Of a stretch of DNA of 64,000 nucleotides, positions 24,183 to 35,078 are shown one piece after another. The first letter of the stretch is position 1; the number at the start of each line of letters is the position of its first letter. Made by a program: the position numbers and the translations under genes. The notes below the pieces were generated by a model. It was not told where the DNA came from and ran no database searches. It saw only the letters and a program-made list of their open reading frames with translations. Source of the stretch: Thinopyrum elongatum (Eukaryota; Streptophyta; Magnoliopsida; Poales; Poaceae); the NCBI GenBank assembly GCA_011799875.1, contig CM022297.1, positions 360,906,921-360,970,920 on the forward strand, in the 5' to 3' direction.

Positions 24183-24262
24183 TTCTTCGTATGAGACTCG
24201 AACTCACAATCTCACGATTCAAATCAAAGCCTGCACCCTACGGACCAGCTTATGCTTTTGCT
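24183..24262 (-). repeat. tRNA-derived SINE-like fragment
   Basis: On the minus strand GTGAGTTCGAGTCTCAT forms a T-arm-like stem and loop with a B-box core. An A-box-like AAGCTGGTCCGTAGGGTG lies about 40 bp upstream of it. No poly-A tail or target duplication was found, so this could be chance or an old fragment. Confidence 0.3.
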
Positions 24263-24458
24263 GGGAGAGGGTTCATGTACGAATTAAATTGTACCACCTC
24301 ACCTCTTTATAAAAAAATCACCAGTTTTTATACGTTTACGATTTTTTTCGAGTATCGATAGGCCGCCTCCAAAATCACGAAAGAGAGAGATGTGTTGGTC
24401 CCGGTGGGAAACAAAGGGAATAATTGACTCCTGAAAATTAATACTGATGGCTGCACAT

Positions 24459-24655
24459 GCGGGATTGTGAGAGATTATATCTAAATGGGTGCCACTAAAA
24501 GCGGGATTGTAGTAAATCCGCATGGCTGACCAAAAGCAGTTTGTGGGAAATTAAATCTGCATGGCTGGGCGTCATTAAAACCTGGATTGTGGGATAAATT
24601 TGCATGGCTAATTAAACGCGGGTTGTGGGAAATTAAATCTGCGTGGCTGATTGGC
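24459..24655 (+). repeat. Degenerate tandem repeat, about 35-45-bp units
   Basis: GCGGGATTGT-like starts occur at 24459, 24501, 24536, 24581 and 24618. Most are followed by GTGGGAAATTAAATCTGC and ATGGCTGA-like sequence. Spacing varies from 35 to 45 bp. Confidence 0.6.
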
Positions 24656-24675
24656 TCCTAATTAGGAGGATAGTT

Positions 24676-24980
24676 GCGAACCAACCTATGGTTGGATGGT
24701 TAGAGGGACAGTGGTATCCCCAGCCCACCAGGGTTCAAATCCTGATGTTCGCATTATTCCTGAATTTATTTCAGAATTTCCGGCGATGCGCTTTCAGTGG
24801 GAGGAGACGTTCCCGTCGACGACGAGGCGCCTACGGTGACTTCGTAAATTTCAAGATGACATGCCGGCTCAGTCTCTCGAAGATGCTCATAGGGATAGGG
24901 TGTGCGTGTGCGTGCGTTTATAGGGATGAGTGTATACGCATATGTATGAGCGCTTGCGTCTGTACTGATGTTAAAAAAAA
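24676..24980 (+). mobile_element. tRNA-derived SINE with a 14-bp target duplication (Au-like)
   Basis: The head has pol III boxes: an A-box-like TGGTTAGAGGGAC and a B-box GGTTCAAATCC. The body is followed by an A-rich 3' end (TTAAAAAAAA). TTAGGAGGATAGTT flanks both sides, at 24662-24675 and 24981-24994. A related copy is at 34785-35078. The body (GACGACGAGGCGCCTACGG, GTAGGGTGTGCGTG-like) resembles the Au SINE family of Triticeae as I remember it. Confidence 0.85.
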
Positions 24981-24994
24981 TTAGGAGGATAGTT

Positions 24995-25372
24995 TGCACG
25001 ACATGCCATTGTCAATAGGTCAAAAATACGAAATTGTCATGGCTGAGGACTGTTGATGCACGTTCAGTGGGCATGAGCACGAGCATGACTGCATGAGCAA
25101 GGGAAGAAAGAGGCGTATACATGCGTGGTAATCAGTGCAAGCGATGCGCTGAAATTAATTATTGGGAAATCTAATGTTGTGTTATTTTATTTTGAAGACT
25201 TTGCCTTATTAATTTGATTATTAACAGAAAATCAAGCACGTTAATTCAACATTTTTTAAGAAAAGTTTCACACTTTTCCCCCTCCATTCTTGATTGTAGC
25301 TTCTTTTTTTAGTGAGATGAAACTCTGGTAGAAATGACGACAATAACATTATTTTTACACTATTACTACAAA
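24995..25372. other. AT-rich sequence, nothing recognised
   Basis: No ORF, repeat or RNA feature could be supported. Confidence 0.4.
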
Positions 25373-25404
25373 TTAGTAGAATGCCCGTGCGTTGCCACAG
25401 GCCT
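25373..25404 (-). other. Helitron-like 3' terminus
   Basis: On the minus strand the stem CCTGT/ACGGG (one G-T pair) is followed by CATTCTACTAA and a T. The CTRR end is CTAA at 25376-25373. Confidence 0.45.
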
Positions 25405-25789
25405 TTTAACCTTTTGTAATTGCATATATACAGTTGTATTTGTTGTATAAAACATGACCTTTTGGCCCCTTCCAACAACATCGTTTTGGGACCCTTATCG
25501 ATGAATCATTTGGTAGTCGACATAATCCATCTCCGTATCTCTCATAATGTGCAGAAATAAAAATTATAGAAATACACCTTTTGTATTATCATATGCAACA
25601 TGAAAATAAACATGAACTATTTGTATGCATCTCTTCTAATAATATTGTAAAACTCAATTAGTTTTCAGTCCGATGTCAATCGACATTTTCAGCTAGAAAC
25701 TACTACCTTTGTACCTTAATATATAAGACATTTTCGCAGTTCAAAGATATAGAGGCTAGTACATCACAACCCAGTTTTCAATGACAAGC

Positions 25790-26310
25790 AGTGGTAATCC
25801 AATATTTTCAAGGCAACAATTATTGTGCCCAAGAAAACCACAACGCAAGCAACTTGGAGGCTTCCTCAGTTCCTTTGGGATATCACCTCGCTGCGGACAA
25901 GGCAAATTTTAACAAAATACGGCTGTCATTTTTTTATGAAGCTGCTCAACTCCTTGATCCCTTGGACCTTATTTTAAAAGACTCCTTACGTCCTTTAGCT
26001 CACCACCTGGAAAAACTCCAGAGCCGGTAAAATCGTAATATCGGCACCCTATAATGTATCTTCCATAACCCACCCCTTGCCATTGTACAACCTTCAACAT
26101 TCGTGATGCCGAGTTTGACAATCTCGATGTCCATAAGGTGCAGGTTTGGGTGTCTATATGTTGATGACTTTGGTTGGCCCTGGTCCTTTTGGTATCTGAA
26201 AAATTCAACCAGCAACATATCGCTAGCATCCCTAGTCCAGCACTTCATTACATGTTTGGGAGGGATTTTGCCAACTTCCGGATGCACCACGACCTAAGAG
26301 CAACATCGAT
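25790..26310 (-). pseudogene. Captured fragment of a FAR1-related gene (after the SWIM finger)
   Basis: Reading the minus strand from about 26310, the frame gives VHPEVGKIPPKHVMKCWTRD, which fits the segment just after the SWIM zinc finger in FAR1-related sequence proteins (usually an I-P-x-K-x-I-x-K-R-W-T-x-D-A block). It goes on with RHPNLHLMDIEIVKLGITN, like the helical C-terminal part. Further on, at about 25850, another frame gives a CX2CX4HX3C-like knuckle (CLRCGFLGHNNC). FAR1 proteins are transposase-derived transcription factors. Frameshifts and the lack of the central domain show that this is a fragment. Confidence 0.5.
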
Positions 26311-27059
26311 GACAGTGTTTTTATTTCTTCTAAAGGAAAACGGAAGCATGCAGGATAAGCAAAAAAAAATCATAACTACACACAATTATTTTCAATTCTC
26401 GTGCTTAACTGAACAAGTAACATAAGCACAGCGTAGCATTAGTAATACCTTCGGCGCGTGGCTGCACAACAAACCAGAGTGGTCAAAATTACCGCACTCA
26501 CAAATTAACTCACGCTTTTCAATACTAACCTCCACACAGTATTCAACACTTCACCGCAAGATAGTTGACAACGGGTTCTTAGTTTCCAGTACACAAAAAC
26601 TTAGCTCTTGATTTCGAAGAGTAAAAATGTTATCCTCAAAAGGCACTTCGATATAATGATGTGAAGAAAATTTGGACTTTGCAGCTTGTTATTTTTAACC
26701 CGCTAGAACTACATGATTATATTTCATTTTATGGACTAAGCAACAGACCACCACAAATTGTTGCAAAAAAAACTAATCCAAAATGGATTTATCAGCGTAA
26801 GAAAACAATGACATATTTTTAATAAGAAAACTAGCAACAATTGCAATCCAACAAACATACGCAGTGATTAGTAAGACATGAAAAGGTCAATCCCAAAGTT
26901 TTCAAAAAGAGAAATTCAGAGCAATCTTGAAGAAGCAGAATTTTGCACAGCAACAAGGAGCAAAATCACGCACCTAACTAATTTACAGAGAAAAAATGAT
27001 CAAAGAAAGGAAATAAGCACAAACATAAATGAATTTCTACCACCACCTCGACGCCTTTC

Positions 27060-27186
27060 ATCCTCCGATGGTTGAGTGTTATCCTCTGCTCAGTGACATA
27101 CCACCGATTGTCATCTGTCCTCGGTAATCTGGTCATAGCAGTGAAGCCACACCAAATGGACCCGCTGTTCCCCACAAGCGGCTTCC
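27060..27186 (-). pseudogene. Captured FAR1 DNA-binding domain fragment
   Basis: The minus strand reads CGFTAMTRLPRTDDNRWYVT followed by EQRITLNH. This fits the end of the FAR1 DNA-binding domain, where C-x-A-x-M-x-L, a tryptophan and an N-H end motif are typical. It lies about 770 bp before the post-SWIM fragment in the same orientation. That gap is too short for the usual MULE-type central domain, and I see no trace of it. Confidence 0.5.
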
Positions 27187-27444
27187 TCTATGAAAAAAAA
27201 ATACCCGAAACAAGTTAGTAAGGATGTAATTATATGTTCATACTAAATGTATAAGAAATTGGTAGGAACTTACTGAATTGCTTTGCTGAAATCCTGCTAC
27301 GCGTCGAGTGCACAATATCTCAAATCATTGATCCACCAAGATATGCACTGCTTTGCTGACGGCGAAAGTTTCTGGGCTATAATGGGGAGTAATAATGTGT
27401 AACCATCTGCTCAAGAACTTATGCAATTCCTCCAAAGATTCTTC
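27187..27444. other. Unassigned sequence before the tandem duplication
   Basis: AT-rich, no ORF of note. It may be intronic sequence of the captured gene. Confidence 0.35.
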
Positions 27445-28987
27445 ACGAATTCCATTGTGATTAAAGGTTCCTCGGTGCTATCCACAACAAGAATCTTTGC
27501 AACTCCAGTAATTTGTATATTCCATGCCTTTTATTGCTTGGATATTCCACGCCTTCTGTTCATGAGGAAGATAAACTAAATTAGCATTTTATACTGGGAA
27601 GGAAAACGTGAAACAAAATTAAGAAGCAAGAAGTTAAGCTAAGTACATGTTTTAACACCTCAAGCAATAAAAGATTTATGTCTGCTTATTTTTGGTTCTG
27701 CTACTGTAGCTGACTGTATCTATGCATCATGCTAGGTGTACAAGCAAATAGTTTTAGGAGATGATGTTACTGTAGCAGCTAGCAGCGCTTCAATGTTTTC
27801 TGAAGAAACTGTCATCCCCTCTAACTAAAAATGCCACTGAAATCGTTCGCAAACTCCAAACCCTCCTAGCGACCGTTTGCCAGCTAAGGGGGTCCATAAT
27901 TTATTTAGGAAACAAGTCAAATAGACACAAAGATGAATACAGAAGGATGCATAAAGATGAATAGGCATCAAGTACACTCTACTTATACAATTATACAACT
28001 GGATGTTATGTGTCTGGTGCAATGCTATCACGAATCAAGTAGTGGTTAGGCAAAACCACGAATCAAGTAAGTGGATTTTGAGATAACTTCTCCTAAGCGT
28101 CGCTTTCTCCTTGTTCTTTTTGCTCCCTCTTGTGCTCTTCCTTCCTACTCAATAGTTAAACTTTAGTACAACAGTAGCAACGCAAATTTTAGTCAACAAT
28201 GCGAAATTTTAGTAACAGGGTAATTTTAGCACAAGAAGTCTTAAGTATCTTTAAAAAAAGTCAGTAGAAATCAAATTTCAGTGCAAGGGGATATTTTAAT
28301 AGGTCCATAAACAATTCAGTACAAGCCAAAATTTCAATATCCCTAGAAATTAATAACAACCCTTTATTTGTCACCATTTATAAAACTGTTTAGAAATTAA
28401 TAACGAACTATGCCTTCCAAGAACAAAGTATGCCTAGCTATGAACAAAATACATTTACTATTCTTTTTCGTTAAGTGGTGTGGCTAGGAGGCCAAAAAAC
28501 AATGAGGGAAAATGATAAATGTAATTCTGAGAATGTAAAGAATCCAGCTTGACTGTACAACAGCAAAGGCTTGTATCAAATGCCTCCAACACGAGGAACC
28601 CATGCTATGTATTCAAAACCCCAATCATTTAATTATGTATTGTATCAAAGTGAATAGATAAAGACAATAGAGGGAAAACAACTCTATAATCTCTATCGCA
28701 AAAAACAAAAAAATCAATAATCTTACCATAAACCTCATGGAAAGCAACAATGAACAAGTTCTCCAGATGGCACTGTCCTTAAATGTCGCATAAACAAATG
28801 CATTAAAACATGTTTTTTTTTTACCAAGACACAATTTTCCTATTCATTCATTAAAAAAAAATACTTACCCTCTAGTACGGTTCGGAATTGGGAGTTGCGA
28901 AGAACTAATAGCACATTCAGATAAAGGACCTAGTGGTGGATGAATACCAGTAGCAAGATTGATAAGTTGAGGAATTATTCTGTAGAG
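27445..28987. repeat. Tandem duplication, unit 1 (1543 bp)
   Basis: The unit starts ACGAATTCCATTGTG and ends TTCTGTAGAG. It repeats at an offset of 1550 bp with only scattered single-base differences (for example GGATATTCC versus GTATATTCC). The unit is AT-rich and holds no recognised gene. Seven bases, TTTTACA, lie between the units. Confidence 0.93.
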
Positions 28988-28994
28988 TTTTACA

Positions 28995-30536
28995 ACGAAT
29001 TCCATTGTGATTAAAGGTTCCTCGGTGCTATCCACAACAAGAATCTTTGCAACTCCAGTAATTTGTATATTCCATGCCTTTTATTGCTTGTATATTCCAC
29101 GCCTTCTGTTCATGAGGAAGATAAACTAAATTAGCATTTTATACTAGGAAGGAAAACGTGAAACAAAATTAAGAAGCAAGAAGTTAAGCTAAGTACATGT
29201 TTTAACACCTCAAGCAATAAAAGATTTATGTCTGCTTATTTTTGGTTCTGCTACTGTAGCTGACTGTATCTATGCATCATGCTAGGTGTACAAGCAAATA
29301 GTTTTAGGAGATGATGTTACTGTAGCAGCTAGCAGTGCTTCAATGTTTTCTGAAGAAACTGTCATCCCCTCTAACTAAAAATGCCACTGAAATCGTTCGC
29401 AAACTCCAAACCCTCCTAGCGACCGTTTGCCAGCTAAGGGGGTCCATAATTTATTTAGGAAACAAGTCAAATAGACACAAAGATGAATACAGAAGGATGA
29501 ATAAAGATGAATAGGCATCAAGTACACTCTACTTATACAATTATACAACTGGATGTTATGTGTCTGGTGCAATGCTATCACGAATCAAGTAGTGGTTAGG
29601 CAAAACCACGAATCAAGTAAGTGGATTTTGAGATAACTTCTCCTAAGCGTCGCTTTCTCCTTGTTCTTTTTGCTCCCTCTTGTGCTCTTCCTTCCTACTC
29701 AATAGTTAAATTTTAGTACAACAGTAGCAACGCAAATTTTAGTCAACAATGCGAAATTGTAGTAACAGGGTAATTTTAGCACAAGAAGTCTTAAGTATCT
29801 TTAAAAAAAGTCAGTAGAAATCAAATTTCAGTGCAAGGGGATATTTTAATAGGTCCATAAACAATTCAGTACAAGCCAAAATTTCAATATCCCTAGAAAT
29901 TAATAACAACCCTTTATTTGTCACCATTTATAAAACTGTTTAGAAATTAATAACGAACTATGCCTTCCAAGAACAAAGTATGCCTAGCTATGAACAAAAT
30001 ACATTTACTATTCTTTTTCGTTAAGTGGTGTGGCTAGGAGGCCAAAAAACAAGGAGGGAAAATGATAAATGTAATTCTGAGAATGTAAAGAATCCAGCTT
30101 GACTGTACAACAGCAAAGGCTTGTATCAAATGCCTCCAACACGAGGAACCCATGCTATGTATTCAAAACCCCAATCATTTAATTATGTATTGTATCAAAG
30201 TGAATAGATAAAGACAATAGAGGGGAAACAACTCTATAATCTCTGGCGCAAAAAACAAAAAAAATCAATAATCTTACCATAAACCTCATGGAAAGCAACA
30301 ATGAACAAGTTCTCGAGATGGCACTGTCCTTAAAAGTCGCATAAACAAATGCATTAAAACATGTTTTTTTTACTAAGACACAATTTTCCTATTCATTCAT
30401 TAAAAAAAATACTTACCCTCTAGTACGGTTCGGAATTGGGAGTTGCGAAGAACTAATAGCACATTCAGATAAAGGACCTAGTGGTGGATGAATACCAGTA
30501 GCAAGATTGATAAGTTGAGGAATTATTCTGTAGAGT
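28995..30536. repeat. Tandem duplication, unit 2 (1542 bp)
   Basis: A near-identical direct copy of 27445-28987. It is followed by GC-rich sequence absent after unit 1, so the original right-hand neighbour is probably at 30537. Confidence 0.93.
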
Positions 30537-33402
30537 GTAGTGATCTGGAGCTGGTTAGAGCACTCGCCACAGCGGCTTTCGGGACGGCGAGGTGGCGGAC
30601 AAAGGGAGGAGCGCAACACCGGGTCTCAGTTGCCTCCATGGAGCCCGAGGAGATGACAGTAACTGGGTCTCAACACCGGGTCTCAACACCGGCACTTGCC
30701 AATTATATCGGCGCATTTGAAGATGACAGTAACTGGTTGTGCGCTTGTGCTGCCCTAAGCTTATGAACGGTGCACTTCCACCCCCTTCGTACAAAATATG
30801 TTTCTTAATTAAAAATATATTCCTAACTCTACTTGAAAAAGAATATACAGATGTTTCCAACTCACAATGGGCGTCTAGTCTTTTCAGGAAAAAGCAAGGG
30901 TACATATCTTGTATGTTATCCAAATATTCCTAAATACACAATATTTTTATTGAAGGACATCTTAATTAAAAAAGATGTTTCATACACTCGCTATGCATGC
31001 ATGATAGAAGTATGTACCTATTTTGAGAAAATTTAATATACTATGCAAGAGAAAATGTATATGAAGAACTAAAAATCGTGGCATACTACTCAGAGGATTT
31101 ATATCAAGATATGTAGTATGTGTTTACTTTTGTCCTGGAAGGAGTTCGATTAAGTTTTTGGTGTAAAGCAAAATTCATGGAAACTTTAGGAGAAAGCATA
31201 CATAACATGGAATTAGAGGACAAGGGCTCTGAGCTAGACACATGTTAATTGTACTATGTAGTTCTAGCTCCATCAATACAGATACGATTTCCTATCATTA
31301 TAAGTAAATTTTCTGTTAGTAATGTAATTTGGTAAGTGAAGTAAAGTATTACCTGTATCCCAAAACATATGACACGTCACTGTTACCTCCAAATATGATA
31401 TCCATTGTTTGATTAAAGATATAATCAGTTAGAGGCATCAAATCAAGTCTTCCTTTTTGTGTGGGGAAAATCAAATCTTCCTTAAATAATTTAAACTGCA
31501 CACCACAAGTACTGTTGGCCTCTAACCGCCACCACTTTGGCAAGAAACAAGGCATGTTGGCTTCAGATTGCTTGCAAAATTGGATTAAAGCAATCACCTG
31601 CAAAAAAACAGCATGCTAGCTTCAAATCGCTTGCCCAAACACGACAGTGTACTTGAGGACAGTACATATCATTGCAGACTAACAATAGGAGGGCAAATAA
31701 GCTACTTTATGCTGAATTGAAGTACTCAAATTAGAGCTAGTGCAGTATGCCTTCTACAGCTTGCATGACTGAATTGAAGTAATTAGCTTTTGTTTATGTT
31801 GGATCACTTAATTTTTCTCAAACCATCAGAACCAACACAAAATCATAAATTGAACATATAAAAAATTATTAACATGGTGTACGCTTAGCTGTCCATGGTG
31901 TACGCTTCATTGCCATGGCATGCCCTGTGCATCTCCAATCCTCCCTATTATTTCCTCCTTTGAGGACAATAATAAGTAACAGATCCATGGCATTAATGAT
32001 ACAGACATTTAGGACTACAAATCTAAGTGCATATTAAAGAACTAAGAGATGTGCTTTTGCAGTCCAAGATACTAACCAGGCCTGGTGAACAATTTGCGAA
32101 CACGTACAAATACCAGAACCACAACCTCCATAAATTATCCAAAGAATTAGACCAGAATGGATGAACACTTGAATTTATAGCACCTGAAAATAGTAAAATC
32201 GACAAAAGCTTCATCAGTTAAAAGAATCAGGCCAAGGAAGCAAAGCCATGAAAAGGAGCATGGTCGGGCTGCCCGGAGAGTGCTGGTGAAGAAGGTACCC
32301 CCCATGGACCATGCGTCATCCTAGTATCCTATATTCCGATCAGCTACTGTCGTCAACCTGTCCGCAAAGACTGTAGCAAACTTCCTCATGCTTGGACAGA
32401 TGCATTAGTATCCAGCCTCATGTTCTTCTCTGAAGGCAGCTATAGGGAGGATACTCAAATAATTGGAAATTCGAAAAATACAACTATTGGAATGAATCCA
32501 ACATCCAAGATCCGCCTTCAAAAGAAGCAACACAACTACTGGAAATTCGTGCTAAAGGGAAAATTCTGCTGTTGTACGAACAATTGAATTGAATAACCAA
32601 CGAACATACCCATACTCAAATAGAAGTGATGGATTCAGAAATTCCTTGCACATTCATCGGATTGATGCCGCTCCCAACTCGACTTGGATCCACGTGGGTA
32701 TACGTTCTCATCAGGACTTGGGAAGTTGGGATCAGATCAAACAGATCAGTTTCGTCTACTGCATCCAGCGCAAGAATTTCTAGATTCTCTTCCTGTGGAA
32801 CTTCATATCAGATCAGATCAGTTGATCGACCATGGACGTGGCGACCATGGCCGTCGTCGTCGATGAGGCGTACCTGAGTTCGATGGCGGCAGACTTGGGG
32901 CTGAGGTCCACGAGGCACTGGCAGCGGCGGACATGGCGACCCCGTCTCCCGAGAAGGCGGCCATGGCCGAGGCCGAGGGTCCCGTCTTGTCGGCCATGGG
33001 TGCCATGGTGGTCATGGCACACGAGCTCCATGTTCGACCAGTGGCGATGGGTGATGGCGGCGGCATGCGAGAGGGGTGAATGGTGACGGCAGCGTGCGAG
33101 CGGAATGGCGGCGGCGGCATACGAGCGGAATGGCGGTGGCGGCGACGACGTGACCTAGGGCGTAGGACATAGATCGAGGGGAGCGGTTGCCTGATTATTT
33201 TTGGCTACAGGCGAGGGGGGCTCTTCGCCTGGTCTTTTTTTGCTTCCTTCCAGGGATAGCATGTTGGTGGGGACGGGGAGGGGACGAAAAAACCCAACGA
33301 AATAAAACGGACGAAAGTAGTGGAACGAAAATAAACCGTCGATGCTACTCACCAACTCAGATATTAAGAGTAGAGATGAGAGTAATCATGTTTAAGACTT
33401 TA
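30537..33402. other. Unassigned sequence with GC-rich exon-like patches
   Basis: Two GC-rich patches stand out in AT-rich surroundings. At 30550-30740 short local repeats occur (CAACACCGGGTCTCA three times, GATGACAGTAACTGG twice). At 32818-33175 the sequence is rich in GGCGGCGGC- and GACCATGG-like strings, with a 24-bp tandem repeat (GCGAGCGGAATGGCGG-like) near 33097-33140; it looks like a first exon or leader on the minus strand. An 84-codon minus frame at 31349-31603 has no recognised domain. I cannot name a gene. Confidence 0.35.
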
Positions 33403-33438
33403 CTAGCACAAATGCCCGTGCGTTGCAACGGGTGAACA
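33403..33438 (-). other. Helitron-like 3' terminus
   Basis: On the minus strand CCCGTTGCAACGCACGGG can fold into a stem (CCCGT/ACGGG). It is followed 8 bases later by CTAG and then a T outside. This matches the hairpin plus CTRR pattern of Helitron 3' ends. Confidence 0.55.
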
Positions 33439-34620
33439 TAAATATCATACATACCAACTCAGTAAGCATGTTATCTTCGGCAGCTTCTGGTAATGGTGCC
33501 ATACAGTTCACAACCCGGATTAATATGACCGGACCACCCAAATATCTTCCCATATGTCCGGGAGAATAGCCCGGTCACTATCCGGACAGAAGAGAGATGA
33601 AAAAAATGTCACCCAATCGCGACCCGGGGACCCCCCCCCCCCCCCCACTTTGTCCCCGTATGATCGGGCAGTCCGCAATTGCCATATCCCCACAAAATTT
33701 GGGGATGTCCGAGAAGCCCTCCACCTTTTCTCTTTTCTCTCTCTCCATCCCCACCAATCACTTGCAATTGACGACAATTTGAAAACAAAAATAAGAAACA
33801 TTGTTACATGCATGCACAAAATAGAGGCTTAAAACGGGCTTGTCCACATACATTTGGGGATGAAAATTAGACAATCGTTATTGGGTTAAAATATGCGTCT
33901 ACTCCCTCTATAAACTAATATAAGAGCGTATAGATCACTATTTTAGTTATCTATAAACGCTCTTATATTTCTTTTAGTTATCTATAAACGCTCTTATATT
34001 TCTTTACGGAGGGCCTCACAATAAAAAAGGAAAAGGTTTTACAAATATGCCTGCTCGTTGGGGTCCAGCGGCTACCGCGTATTGGAATACCTCTTGATTC
34101 TCGGTAAATCCAGGCCAGCTGTTCCTTTTGGTACTTAATTAGCTCATCTTTGTTATTGCTGGTTTGTTGATTCCCAAGCTGCCTGGTATATTAACCGGTC
34201 TGATTATGTTTACAAAGGCGAGGTGAGACTATTAAGCATCAAACATGCTTGGTTTTTTTTTTGAGGGGCTCCAGACATGCTTGGTTGTACTTGTGCCTCG
34301 GAGGAGATACTGAGTTTGATTCCCTTTCATGTGTCTGGCGGGCCAGAAGGCCCAACAGGGCGGCTACGTACGCATGAACAAAAATTCGTTCGAAGCGCGC
34401 CTGGTCGTTCCCCTAAATTAGTACCACCTCGCATGGCAGACCTGGGATTGAATCCAGCAGCGTCCATCACACGTTATTTTCACTTTGCAAATTAATATGT
34501 GCAGGAGGACATTGTGCTGCTACAATTTTCATTAAAGAAGCTACAAAAGACCCCTAGTCAACATATTAACATCATGGGCAATGTTTCTGAAAGGCTGAAA
34601 TTATTCACTGTCAACATATT
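33439..34620. other. Unassigned sequence with a poly-C run and a MITE
   Basis: A C run lies at 33631-33646 within DNA rich in CCGG and GTCCGG motifs. Except for the Stowaway MITE listed separately, I see no gene. Confidence 0.4.
33902..34013. mobile_element. Stowaway-type MITE with an internal duplication
   Basis: The ends CTCCCTCTATAAACTAATAT and, inverted, CCCTCCGTAAAGAAATATAA are Stowaway (Tc1/mariner) termini. TA precedes the left end; the right-hand TA is lost. A stretch of about 30 bp (TTAGTTATCTATAAACGCTC onward) occurs twice in tandem inside. Confidence 0.75.
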
Positions 34621-34733
34621 AACCGGCGGCGAAGTCGACGGAAATGACGGCGGATGGTCGACGGAATTTGATGGAGCTTCTGGTCCAAGGACGCAACCGG
34701 CGGCGAAGTTGACGGAAACGACGGCGGATGGTC
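34621..34733 (+). repeat. Pair of 39-bp GC-rich direct repeats
   Basis: AACCGGCGGCGAAGT and the following bases occur at 34621-34659 and 34695-34733 with two differences. They may be a captured coding scrap. The second SINE sits just downstream. Confidence 0.65.
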
Positions 34734-34784
34734 TTCACGCGAAGTCGGCGGAGGCGACATTGTTCTGTTCACCTTCAGAACTTG

Positions 34785-35078
34785 ACCTGTGGTTGAATGG
34801 TTAGAGGGACTGTGGTATCCCCAGCCCACCAGGGTTTAAGTCCTGGTGCTCGCATTTATTCCTGGATTTATTTCAAAATTTCCGGTGATGCGCATTCAAT
34901 GGGAGGAGACGTTCCCGTCGACGACGAGGTGCCTACGATGACTTCGTAAATTTCAAGATGATATGCCGGCTCAGTCTTTCGGAAGTGCTCATAGGGGTAG
35001 GGTGTGCGTGTGTGCGTTCATAGGGGTGAGTGTATACGCGTGTATATGAGCGCTTGCATCTGTACTGTGTTAAAAAAA
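34785..35078 (+). mobile_element. Second tRNA-derived SINE of the same family
   Basis: It aligns over its whole length to the SINE at 24676-24980. The head has GGTTAGAGGGAC and the B-box GGTTTAAGTCC, and the end is TTAAAAAAAA. AGAACTTG flanks it at 34777-34784 and 35079-35086. Confidence 0.82.

Larger units (their letters stand above)
25373..33402 (-). mobile_element. Helitron-like block carrying gene fragments (right limit uncertain)
   Basis: The left edge, read on the minus strand, ends in a Helitron-type 3' terminus: a hairpin (CCTGTGGCAACGCACGGG) followed 9-10 bases later by CTAA and then T. The interior holds FAR1-related exon fragments, a 1.54-kb tandem duplication and GC-rich exon-like patches, as expected of a gene-capturing Helitron. 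I could not identify the 5' TC end, so the right limit is set at the next such terminus. More than one element may be involved. Confidence 0.4.

Noticed and set aside
25706..25760. MITE-like string (TTAATATATAAGACATTTT)
   Set aside because: No inverted partner and no target duplication were found, so it could be a fragment or chance.
32230..32340. Possible protein-kinase fragment on the minus strand (DDAWSMGG-like)
   Set aside because: Only a few residues look familiar, stops lie on both sides and no other kinase motif is near.
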